64,000 nt of DNA from positions 78,551-142,550 of the forward strand of contig SJOL01003717.1 in the NCBI GenBank assembly GCA_004794785.1. The letters run 5' to 3'. The translations under genes were made by a program, and so were the position numbers. The DNA is from Opisthorchis felineus. Taxonomy: Eukaryota > Platyhelminthes > Trematoda > Opisthorchiida > Opisthorchiidae. Below, piece by piece: positions 46,110 through 57,299 of the stretch. Every line of letters begins with the position of its first letter. Within the stretch, counting starts at the first letter, position 1. Under the pieces are notes generated by a model. That model saw only the letters and a program-made list of their open reading frames with translations, searched no databases and was not told the DNA's origin.

Positions 46110-49100
46110 ATCGCAAGCTTATGCTGCAAACCGTAATTAATCAATCGCCGTAAGCGGCGAGATCTATCGTACCGCACTATTCAGCGCGCAATTTTCATTC
46201 CGTTTGGGAACAAATGTACCATAGCGGATAGGCTCCAAGTTTACACAGCAAAAATACACATGGTTCCAAAATTGCTACGTGGGTTTCACAGTGAGTTATT
46301 TTCATGCATATACAACATTCTATGTCATTGTCAATGCGCATCGTTGCCCAACTTGCTCTGTCTTGATGTTTCCCGCCGCCTCAATAGGCCACTCGAATAA
46401 CACAGCCTTGTCGCCTGAAAATTTGTCGTTCAAGCTGTCGCAATTATAATGCACCGATGAATCACACAAAACAATCTCACTTCTGGCTACCAACTAGCCG
46501 GTAATTAGATTTATGCTGTTATAATATATAATATTTTCTCTGATGCCCCATTTGATTTCAAACACCAATTACATGGTTTCACTAGTGCACAGTATCTCAT
46601 AGTATAACACAGCTGGCAAGCATGATTACGTCCATCGCAGATTGTCGCCGATTTTATAATCGTACATCCGCTTCGTTGCTCACAGTTCGCATTACAAAAT
46701 TCAGTTTAAGATTTTCTACGGTGAATGATGCTCCGCAAGACGTTAAAAATGTGACACTCGGACTGCCCGAGCGGCTGCCGTATAAGACCGTTGGATATGT
46801 TATCCAAACTTTGGCGATGCATTGGCTCTGTATGCAAATTTCTCAACGCAATCATCGGACAAACCAGTCAGTCTTGACAATATATGGAACAGAATTTTGA
46901 ATGGACCAAGCGTACGTGATACATTAAAATAAATTTTGTAGTAGGGTAAAACAATTCGTGTCAGTTATATGCACCATCCAATGAAAAGTTGATACCTTAA
47001 GTATTAGACGGAACCTAACCGTGGGTTGTTTTGATACTCTTTGTAGTTCAAGCATGACGTGGCCTGTGTATGGCAAAAATAATGTATTGATGACACGCAG
47101 TTCGGTTTGTCTCGGATATGGCTTAATTTATCAACCGCGAATATGGTATTTATTTATATATGTGGTACGCTTGGGTCAAATTGGAAAATCAAATATACAA
47201 CGAAAGATATCCGACTGACCAAAACACATCGCATGCAACATATGACATCTAGCTGTGTGCTGCCCAGCACTGAATTCGTTAGTTGCATTTGAAGTCAATG
47301 GATTTTCTTTTGGACGACAGGACCCGCAAGGCTTTTCGGCAGCACGTCTGTTCCAGCGTCAGTCGCCTGATAACAACCTTCAGGTGCTGAATCACAACTG
47401 CAGTGATCGCTGGCATTTGGAGGTTATCCCGGGTACAAACAAAATTACCACAAGTGAGGCGTGTCTCCTGTCATTCTTGATGATATGTAAAATTATGAGA
47501 TGCAATACGCAGCGTTTAAACATATATTTGATTATGAAAACTGAGGAGGATCATGTAAATCTTGGCGAACCGAGGAACTGGTCTTTATGTTTTCAAACCT
47601 ACTTCGATATCAGACAACAGATAACAATATGGTGGGAATCAGAACGACTAAAACTGGATAAATTTTGGTGAAAACAAACATGGAGTGATGTTTTTCGGTA
47701 TTGAGTAAGGATCTGCTGCGCAAATGAACCGTGTTCCAATGCAGACAAAACGCTTCGATTAGGTGAACGCCAGATTGTATGCTGTTCACATGCATCTGCT
47801 TGCCCCTGCAACGCATTGGTCAATTGTAATTTAAATGTGTGCCCGACGAAGCTCCACGGAACTAAACTTGTCAGGCCTCATCTAAACCGATGGCTAGAAA
47901 ACCATTGTGTTTTCTCGTGTAATGACGCTCTGCTGTGTTATGTTCACAGTGCGAGGTTTGTTTATTTGCAACCGAGTAAATTCTGTGAAACTGTATGGAC
48001 AGAAAAAGGAGAAAGTTTCATTACTATATGAGTCAAAATTGCGAATACAAGCAGTACGTTTTTCATAGGTATTTATACTTTGAGTTCGCTGTTATTTTTC
48101 CTAAAATACAGGTTAAGCTGGAGGCATATCCAGATTCAAATTGAATAGCGCCGGGCCACAACAACCGGTACCATGTTTTCCCTCACATTTCACTTTACGT
48201 TTTTTGGGGGAAAGTTTTGCAGTTTTGCGGAAATTTAAGGTGTCCTGTCTGCCGCAACGCTTCGACGATGGAGCTTGTTATCATAGTTTTATACCGCGGA
48301 CCGTAAATGATCAGTCGTAATGCACACAATTTGGCGTGTAATTTGCACTGCCTTTTGGATGAAATATACCAGATCAGGTATCGGGATAGAACCGAACACC
48401 CGTTGCCTTATCCGTAAATTCGCTGCTACTATGTTACTCGGTAATGCGGCTTTGAGATCACTAGCGGGGATTCCGTGTCCTTCACTGGCACACATATTCA
48501 GCTGTCAACATTTTGCCGCATCTCAAACAGGGTGCGCTCAACTTCTCATCACATTTGATCACACAAGCAACTAAAACTACACTACAAGGCAACCCAGCAG
48601 GTTTGATCTACTGAAGAAATCACCTGCCCTGTGTGATAATGTATGCCATTCTTAGAAACCATAATGATCATCTCGCCTGTCGCGTGAATGGATTGCGATT
48701 GCATGTAACTGAAGATACCTTGGTGCCGGCAGTCTTGGACAATAACCGTTTCAAACCGGTTGAGAGAAATGCTGAAACAGAAAATCTATGAATCCCTGAT
48801 TACATTTTCCGCACTAACCAGCTGTCAGTTTTTTTAATGGCACCTGTCATGATAACTACTATTTCCCACAATCTTTCTAATGTTTGAGCAATGTTTGAAA
48901 TACAGCAGGCGATGGTTTGAATGCAGTTAAGCCAATGACAATTTACTGTAGATGGTGGCTATAGCCAAAAACGAACTGCGCTCGAGTGCAACCCGGATAT
49001 ATATAACCACCTGTCCTTTGGATCGGGGCAATGTGCCGTTGAATTACAGTTGGAATGCAACTAATCAATCGGATAGTTACTGCGAGAGGAATAATCAGGT

Positions 49101-49280
49101 GTCATTGACCTGGTCAAAAAGATCACGCGCGAAATATACACTGGACTGAAAATGCATTTCTTTCTCTTTTTCTTCTGTGTACGCTTAAATCAATCGCAAA
49201 ACTCATCATTCGGCACAGTGAATGACATCCGATTCATAAGTGTATCCACGATTTTAGAATTTTGCTCTCAATAATTATAC
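46110..49280. other. Unresolved stretch between the two LINE copies
   Basis: It contains plus frames at 46622-46900 (92 codons), 47255-47671 (138 codons, with QRQSPDNNLQVLNHNCSDRW, unidentified) and 48320-48574 (84 codons). On the minus strand 48289-48495 includes NIVAANLRIRQRVFG, which faintly resembles the VSNAEVRRRVFG segment near the C-terminus of the RTE-like LINE. This could be decayed 3' sequence of copy 1, but it is not convincing. Confidence 0.3.
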
Positions 49281-49429
49281 CTAAAATATAACGGTAAAAA
49301 AACAGAGTAGCAGACACGCTGAATGAAAGACTGGTGAGCTGAGCGATAATATTTCCCCTGAATACTTGGAACGAACTTCATCAGAGGCAGCATAAATCAA
49401 ACTCTCCACCTGAAAGACGGATGACATCA

Positions 49430-50180
49430 GCTCAGTAACCGTATCAGTGACAAAGTTGAAGGGGAAAGCAGGGAAAGGACAGCCTTGCCCAAAAACACTT
49501 GGGGTAGTGAACTCAGGTGAGAGCTTCACGTGGACCTTCACGCGGTTGCAGGAATTGGCGTACAGCGCCTTAATGTGGGTCATGGATTTATTGAGGACAC
49601 CTGTGCTCCTAGATATTGTCATAGTGCCCAATGGTCCACAAATCAAGGTCACAACCATCGTTGGTTTCTGGAAGGACTGTCGCTGTTTCAGAAGCGGTCG
49701 AATGTGGAAGATGTGATCAAAACGTCCCATTGCAGCTTAGATTACGCAGGTATGCTTTCTTCTGTGTTCAGATAACCGTTTAATTTTGAAATGAGTGAGA
49801 AACCTTAAAGCCACAGCTACCAGAACGATGCCACGGAGGTTCACTCAGCGTCCACGTACCGCATTTTAAGATAGAATGATTGTTGAGATGCACCATCTAT
49901 TTGCACTTTCCCTTTGTTGCTAACAGCACCAGTACGCTTTTACTGATAGTACAATAGGAATTTTCCGCAATTTTCAAAGGGGGCTGGATACAAACAGTCC
50001 AGCTAAGGTGTCTTCTCCCATTTCAATAACGATAACTTGTGCTTTATTTCTCCTTCCTATGGACAATTAAAGTTCACATTCTATTCGCTCGCATGCACTT
50101 TTACCGCATTCAGGGTTGCGAGAGGCCATCTTAACTGTTCCTCGTATTGTTAAGCCCATCTTCCCAGTAGACGTTTTTGC
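49430..50180 (-). pseudogene. LINE reverse transcriptase N-terminal half, remnant
   Basis: Minus-strand reading gives RLLGRWA and RWPLATLNAVKV (about 50150-50090), a segment ending in FENCGKFL, then LVAVALRFLTHFKIKRLSEHR (the G-I-S-L-x-x-V-x-x-K-x-x-x region), and the open frame from 49730: FDHIFHIRPLLKQRQSFQKPT, LYANSCNRVKVHVKLSPEF and QGCPFPAFPFNFVTD (normally RQGCPxSPxLFNxxID). In the first palm motif, VVTLICGPLGTM replaces VVFLDxxxAFDS, so the first catalytic aspartate is lost. The YADD half of the palm is absent. Confidence 0.8.
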
Positions 50181-50559
50181 GAGTGATCTAATGAGCCGGG
50201 TTTTTACTTATCGATTAACTGACCGCCACTTTTTGTTTGGCCAGTCGATCCCATAAGATTTTAAGGGGCACGGTTGTTTGCTGTAGCAAAAGCCTGCTCC
50301 ATCTGCCACCCAGTGGTTCCGTGGTCGAGCCGAAAACGTCGGACACAGAATAGAACGCCACTAACTTACGTCCTCTCACATTTTGCCACGCTTCATCCAC
50401 ATGCTCACAAGCAGTACAGTATTGGTTTACTGTGGCTAGCTCAAATCGATACTGCTGATCTATGGTAGTATTTCAAAGAGTGTAGATTTGCATGCTACTT
50501 GCTGACTTGCGAGTGCCTGAGGGAAAAGAACTGACAGGTGTGCATGCACCGTGGCGTGA

Positions 50560-51200
50560 TCAGAGTCAAGTTGTGTGCTCCAGGGTGAACGGTAGTTTTC
50601 AATTTCAGCTATCTACTGGTGGCCGATTGCCACGTGATGTAACTGGCTCCATGGTTGAATTACACCGGATGGCCGCCAGTTTACTAAATGCGAACGTGTA
50701 TGCTGAAATTTCCTACTCGCTAGAAACAATTTTCATCGGAACAAAATTCGAGGATTTGCTCTCCCTTATCCGTGCGACGAGCACTGACTCCTAGTGTGTG
50801 ATACCAAAGACCTCGGACCACCGACTTGTGCATTCATATCGCCCAAAAGTATCACAAAGTCAGTGCTTCTTTCGTTATAAATGATCCCGGATAACTCACA
50901 ACGGAAAGTATCCCTCTCAGCATCGGACTTGCATTCCGCTGGGGTATAAGCCAACACAACAAATAGGAACCGCTTTTCTAGCTGAGAGGCATTGAGCTGC
51001 TCTGAGCTGGATAACCTGACGGCGCAAACACGGCTGTTTACTGTGATCCACTCTAGTAAAGCACTTTCAGCTCTGGGGCTGATTGCAACTCCCATACCAT
51101 ATATCACACGATTCATCGCTTCCGGATCATCGGAAACAAGCGTCTAATCTCCCAAAAGCTTCAGGCTAATGTAGGCCGCGATTCCGAGTTCCTGCATTTG
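50560..51200 (-). pseudogene. LINE AP-endonuclease domain remnant
   Basis: The open part (51116-50766) encodes GVAISPRAESALLEW, SRVCAVRL, RFLFVVLAYTPAECKSD and FVILLGDMNAQVG. These are the G-V-x-x-x-L, V-x-x-Y-A-P-T and L-G-D-F-N blocks of APE-type LINE endonucleases. The GDMNAQVG block preserves the catalytic D and N. Further down, ARRTDKGEQILEF is clear. The final catalytic SDHA-x-V block near 50555 appears only after a frame change, as LITPRCMH. The domain nicks target DNA in active elements; here frameshifts after 50766 remove the last catalytic block. Confidence 0.8.
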
Positions 51201-51359
51201 AGGCGACCCAACAGGTGTACATTAAGAAGCACAACGGGTCCTAAATGCTGCACGGCGGATACGACGTTACGTCTAAGTGAACGCAATCCTCGTGCTTCAT
51301 CATTTGCCCCAAATTTGAAAGACGTCCGAATGACTTTCTATCCGGAACATTTCACTTAA

Positions 51360-54300
51360 CAAATATGATACAGCTCTTAGGTTTTCAGATAAGGGACACC
51401 GAGGAAACACGGTACCTTAGTTTCAAGATTTTTTTTCAAATTCGCATTGGACGACGCCTGAAGCTAAATCACTCCGTAGTACATTCATAATCGGTGCTTG
51501 CACCGTGTACATCTGACTGCCTTCAAACATGGTTTTACCGAGTCTTTCGTAAACTTTAATTTGGGTGTTTGGCGCACAACTATATCAAGTAAAAACATTA
51601 CAGAAACCTTTGAAATTCTCGTTTTTTATATCGTTGACCATGGTCTACGCATGCCCGCGTAATCCTACAGACCACATACAAACAGGATGCAGAGTGCTTG
51701 CGTTCATACACAAGTTTTGAGCACTTCACCGTAGTTCATCCTACATACTGAGGATACCCACATATTCATTAAACAACCAGCGCCTGTGCATTTTGTGTAA
51801 CCGTTTATTTCATACTCCTATAATTTTCATCCACACATAAATGCCTGATTATTCACGAGACAGTTGCACGTGTGAACTCTACCATGATTCAAAGCTATTA
51901 GGTTGAAATTGATGACAATTCAAATAAGTATATGAACTCTTGTAAGAATATAATTCATATGAAAACATGATTCTGCGGCAAGTGGGCTATAATGAGATAA
52001 TTCCTCTGGGCGCAAAGCCTGGGCAATTCACCTGCAAATGGTTTGGCAACACAGAAAAGTCACTAGTACACGAATGAATGTATATGTCCACCTGCCTGTG
52101 TCAACCTTTACAGCAATTGAAAGGTGCTTGTCATTTGTTTTGATAAATCTTACGTGAAATACTCCTAATTTGGAAACACGTTTCGAGGCTTTATGTTTTG
52201 TCCACTAGGGGTCATGTAAACGCAATGTACAAAGCAACCTTTGATTTCTAGCGGGCAGCGACAGATAGGGGGCAATATGAATGCAAGTGGGGTCGTCTCA
52301 CACACGCAGATTTCTTTATGTCAAATCAATTAGCTTAAACGTTTATCGATCTTTACTTTGAAACAAGATCCTTAATTAGTCCTTCAGTTGTCTTGCAAAT
52401 GTTGTTGCACAAATGGTCCTGGTTGCGCGCTAGAAAAAGGCAATACTTTTTATCGTGGCATATCACTACTTGTACAATGTTTGAGCGCCTATTTAACCCC
52501 AAAAATTCTAAATATAACACAAACGCTGCCGACGCATCGAGTTGGTATGGGACATGTCACTCATCTCAATTTATTCCGATATCAGAAATTCACATAAAAA
52601 GGAGGTAAGCAAAATTACTTGTTGGCAAACATCGTTTGCATAAACATGTGTGGGCATAATTAATCTACCAAGAACAGCAAAATTCAAAATGCAAATGTTT
52701 GAGCTTCACCATGGGCTGGGGCATGGCGTCGTACTTTGCGTGAATAAAGCTTGAATATTGGCAAATGCGCTTTACCGCCTACTTATGCTCAATTTGTAAA
52801 CTAGTGTCGAAACGAATACACATTTTTTGGTATAATATCGTGTAATCGTGACACGATTTGGGAATACTTCTTTTCCAAAATTAGGTTGATTAAGGCGACA
52901 CGAGTCTCGAGTACGAACGTTATTGTAATCCCCTCCACATGCGTTTTGCGCAAATAAAAATGACATATTAATCACTTGGCTTTAATTGTGGGCATAACAT
53001 TGCTTTTTTGCATAAGCGTTTCTATTGAAGAGAATTGGAAAGATTTTAAGATCAAATAATCTGGTAATTTAGGCTTAATTGACGGCGTTATAATTTGCTC
53101 CAATTTGCGTCGTTTGATTAAACGACTTTGGATATTTAGAATAAATATCCTATAACCACATATTCGTGTGCCGAAGTGAATGACCCCTATCGTACGAATG
53201 GAAATGTAAGAGTTGTGGAAACATACGTCCTCTGACAATGCAAAATCTAGCACCCAAACTTTGACCAAAAATGTGTTGGGCACTCAGAAATGTTGTTTCT
53301 TATGTTAACGCTGAGTAGTGAGTTCTTGTTTGTGGAGTATGTGGGAATGAATTTCATCTGGCCCTGTAATCCCAAGCACTTTTGCACAGGCATTAGATAT
53401 TCGGACGCTCCAGTCAAATATCAGATAGCAGTAATATCTCAATTGTTAGTTAGAAAGTGACGGTGCAAGAGTGCCCGGCATTCGAAGTACTGGTAAAGCT
53501 TTCTCCTCGGTAAGTCAGCAATCAACTGCCATTTCAGCTGGAGGATGTCTTCTTGACCAACGACCTCACCTGCCAGGATTTAATTATCAACGGGCATGAT
53601 TGTGCTACTTACATGCTGATGAGCAACTTTAAGCAGACGCTGATTGATCCGTCGTCCCATTATGAAAACCGGTCTGCTGTGCTGCAGAAAAAAAATTGAA
53701 ATGAAGCTACTTCATAGAAAACATTAACGTTTTTTACGTATATTTGTGTATCGGTTTTTGGTGTTTGTATTTGGTGTATCTGTCTCCTAATGAGCCCAAT
53801 GATTGTATCAAATGTTTCGAGTTTGGAACTTAGCTGTGTGCAATAAGCACGATTATTAATTTGATCAACTTCGTGAAGTTTCACATGTGTAAGCGGAATA
53901 TCTATGTGGCACTTATATTTTCTCACGTCAGGTAAGTCAGTTTAGATCTCTGCACCAAATTGATCAGTCAACAAAAAAAAACTCCAATATAAACCTGTTC
54001 GCACCTCACGAGGGTTTCGTGAAAATCATTCGGCGTTTTTATCTGTTTACACGAACCACTCTTACATAAACGGTGTGTACTCTTGCGCATTTATTCGACA
54101 CCCACACGTATTGCGAGTCGAAAAAGGCTTGCAAGTGTGCGAAAATATGCAAAAATAATACCAGCTTGATCCACCACGCATCGAAACAAAGGGCGACTGC
54201 GAAATCTAGGTTCTTGAGCAAGGCACCTCTTTGCATGAGTCAGCCATCCAAAAATGTCACCTAAGTGTATTTCTGTGAATTGATTGGTTTTGCGTTTCGC

Positions 54301-56725
54301 AGGCAGCCTGATGCGTATTGGGTTGTAAAACCACAATATTTGAGAATTTGCTAAACTCACAATTTCTTTCTGCGTGAACACACCAAGAAACCAGGTTAGT
54401 CAAGCTTCACACACGAAGTATAATTTCCATTAAGTAGCGTTTAAATTTGAAACCACCCGTGTATTTTTTGACTAAAGTACTTGGTGACATATGATTCACT
54501 GGTTGTGTATTTTTGTCTTTAGTGTTTATTGTAACCCGACTCGTTTTTTCGTGAACTGCTAAGCAAGCAAAATAAAAGTATCTAGGTATGCGGATATAAG
54601 AATCGCTCAACTTTCTTGTAGTCTATACTTTGAAATCGTGGATCGTTCATTTTCAGCTTGATGAAGATTCATAAATTGGCGACGGAGGCAAACGATAAGG
54701 CATTTTTCATCCAAACAGATCTAATTTTGCACGCTCCCGCACAAAGGCGGGAGCTTATATGGATTTACTCCCAGATTTGTTCTCGTGGTTCACTGAACAA
54801 AACGTTTTTAGGCTTTTTCTCCTGACATCTAATTATTTCAATCTGCAGCTCACATGGGCATTCGTTCGTTTGAAGATCATAAAGCTGCGCTTTTAACCTG
54901 AACACAGGCTCCTGGTTTCCTATCTGGTAAGCGTTGTAGAATACTTCACTAGAAACTGGCAACTGTCATCATTGGAAGATCTTAGAGAGTCACCACGGAC
55001 CATGTGTAAGTAACACATTTGTTACCCTAACAGTCCACACCAATATGCAACTTTGGTAACATCGTAGGATTATTATTAGTTAAAATAAGTCGAAAATATT
55101 TCAGGTGGCACCTTGCACTGAGGAGCTTTGGATAGTGGGTTTCTCTGTGCCTGTCCCAATCCTAATTAAACTGCCCAAAACTAAACGCAGGGAGCGTTAC
55201 AGTGTTTGACTCAGAAACCTCTGAAAGCGTTCATGAATACGCACATAATTTTATTTCACATAACCGTACACGTTTTAAGCGTTCAACTTGTGTGCTGAGA
55301 GCATTCAGCGTTTGAGCGTTTTGGAGACGCCAAACAAAACGCAGCGTGCCGTCGGATCGGGTAATATTCTTTAGTAATGTATTAATTTTGTTTGTCACTT
55401 TGGTCTTATTCAGAGAAAGACGCTGACATTGAACTAGGTAACGTGCGAAGATGACGTTCACGTACTCTAAATTAGCTTATTGTCCATGTAGATGTTATCG
55501 TGATGGCAAGTGATACGCCTGTGTAGACCCAGGCGCTAGAACCATGATGCAACAATGAATAACCCAAATGGACAGCAACGACGATGACAAATCTAAAATA
55601 GCCAATGGATGACAAGCTGCTATACATTAGGATTTACAATGGAGAACCTGAAACGCCCTTGATTTTTTCACCTGTTCAAAACCCTCATTGTAAATTTGTT
55701 TCAAATTTGCCGAATAAACCGTGCATTTGTCCAATTAATTACATTTAAACATAGCATAATATCTTGGTCTCAATAATTCAGTCTCCTTATCATTCCTGTC
55801 TTAACTAAACATAAATTGTGCAGCTGATTTACTGCTCTAGGATATGAATTTTCAAAGGAAACGTTGCGCAAAGCTGCATAATGTTTCTAACTCCGCGCCG
55901 TATTTTAAAACTTTACGTGGACTACCCGTGGAAGCTCGGATCTGTGGGGCCAAAATGGAAGCATAACTTTATCACAGAACTACATGCGAACCTAGCGTTG
56001 AACTTTTCACCACACGAATACTTTTACTGGCGGACCAAATTCGATTCACATATGCCCACTAAACTAATTAAAAAAAACTTGAACTCATAAAATTTTCAAT
56101 GCAGACATGCAGCCACAGTGCATATTCCGAGAGAGGAGCGTTGCCCAAGTGATTCTGTAATCTGTATTAACTTTTAAACTTATACGCAGTTACCAATAAC
56201 TCCTCAACATTGAAAATACCTTATCAATATGATCTTTGATGCTTACCTTTGTGCGGATGTTTTCTCTCATCAAACACAAAATAGCTATCAGCGCCATAAG
56301 AGAAATTTTATTTCCATACCAATCACCCAATTTTGAACACAGATTCGACTATTCTACAGAAACTGTGAATATATGCTAATTGTGCTCCATCTGAAAATCA
56401 AGGTTTCTTACTTGCTGCATTTGTGATCTGCAGGTTATAAGCCTGTGAAGTTACTGCATTCACCAGAACATCGATTCTGTCTTATAGCGAAAACCCAGTC
56501 GCTTCTTTCAGGAGAGATTTTTGCACAACGTGGTCAAATGTCTGATTTCAGAAAATGTCGCGATATTCACACGCTTACGTATTCACCTATTCACGAACTG
56601 AAACACAGGCTCGAGGCTTTTGTCCAAGCTTTATGGGTCGTGAATGTCCTTGCCGTTCCGATCATCTGAGTGCTGCGAGCTAAAAGGTGTGGAGCACCGG
56701 TTTTCAAGTACTCAGCGCGGAGCGG
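51360..56725. other. Unresolved non-coding stretch
   Basis: About 5.4 kb without a recognisable gene or element. An anonymous 70-codon plus-strand frame at about 53466-53690 contains QLPFQLEDVFLTNDLTCQDL and lacks an ATG start. Other frames are below 105 codons. No match to families A, C, D or R was noticed. A perfect short hairpin lies at 54733-54754. Confidence 0.4.
54733..54754. repeat. Perfect 8-bp GC hairpin
   Basis: GCTCCCGC (54733-54740) and GCGGGAGC (54747-54754) are exact inverted copies separated by ACAAAG. The stem has 7 G/C among 8 pairs in otherwise AT-rich DNA. It is not followed by a T-run, so it is not a terminator-like structure. Function unknown. Confidence 0.7.
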
Positions 56726-56734
56726 TAATCTTGT

Positions 56735-57290
56735 CAGCGCAAGGAATAAACTGAAAAGGCGCCTAAAATTGCTTTGAACTGGTTACTAGATGTGACGCAA
56801 ACAACAGTCAGGGTAAGGTTATTTCACCCACCGACTGCCCAAAATAAGAAAGACGAGGTACCAAAAGGAATATGTGTGCTCTGATCATGAACATTCTCAT
56901 ACCAAGTCTCCGTTGTGTTAGTTTGCTCAAAGGTGTAGTATCTGTTGGCCGAACCTTGTTTAAACAGGGCATAAGCAAGTAATGGGCCTCCTCGAAGGTG
57001 ATAGCACTCCAGGGGGAAATTCAAGTGAGGCGAGATGCGTTTTATTGCCCACGGATTAAATGCCGTCAACCATTAGCATAGCAGCTCATTCGACAAGCTT
57101 AATGAGTGTTCCGTCTTTCTTGCCGCATATTCCAGAAGCGGTCTGACGTAAGCCCTACACAGAAATTGAAATTCCGTGGGAGTGAGTGCATTGAATCATT
57201 CGTAGAACGGCTAGCGCTTTTTAAAGCCCGTCCACCGAAGCCTGCCTCAGTTTAATTTTCTCAGGAAAGCTTTTCATTTCTAGAAAATCT
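56735..57290 (-). mobile_element. CR1-like LINE, 3' fragment of the ORF
   Basis: Minus-strand translation from 57290 gives a segment with TPTEFQFLCRAYVRPLLEYA, an interruption, then NFPLECYHLRGGPLLAYALF in the open frame 57069-56824, IPFGTSSFLFWAVGG and, after a stop, a tail with NLTLTVV and SSNQFKAIL. This is the typical C-terminus of CR1/jockey-type LINE proteins: R-x-Y-V-R-P-x-L-E-Y, then L-x-x-R-R-x-x-G-D-x-x-x-x-Y, then F-x-x-R-x-x-x-x-W-N-x-L-P near the end. Only the region after the RT palm survives, consistent with 5' truncation. It is a different LINE family from the RTE-like copies. Confidence 0.75.
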
Positions 57291-57299
57291 TTCTTACAG

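Larger units (their letters stand above)
49400..51350 (-). mobile_element. RTE-like LINE, copy 1 (endonuclease plus RT start, degraded)
   Basis: A minus-strand relic, 5' end near 51350. It begins with MQELGIAAYISLKLLGD and SDDPEAMNRVIYG, then the endonuclease domain, a linker with HVDEAWQNVRG and TVPLKILWDRLAKQ, a stretch with RWPLATLNAVKV, and the start of the RT (FDHIFHIRPLLKQRQSF, then LYANSCNRVKVHVKLSPEF). Recognisable sequence stops at about 49430, before the YADD box. Copies 1 and 2 both include the LYA-x-S-C-x-R segment, so they are two insertions, not one element split in two. Stops and frameshifts are frequent. Confidence 0.85.

Noticed and set aside
53610..53670. CTGATGAG followed downstream by GAAAAC
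   Set aside because: The spacing between the boxes is too long and no helix II or helix I pairing is present.
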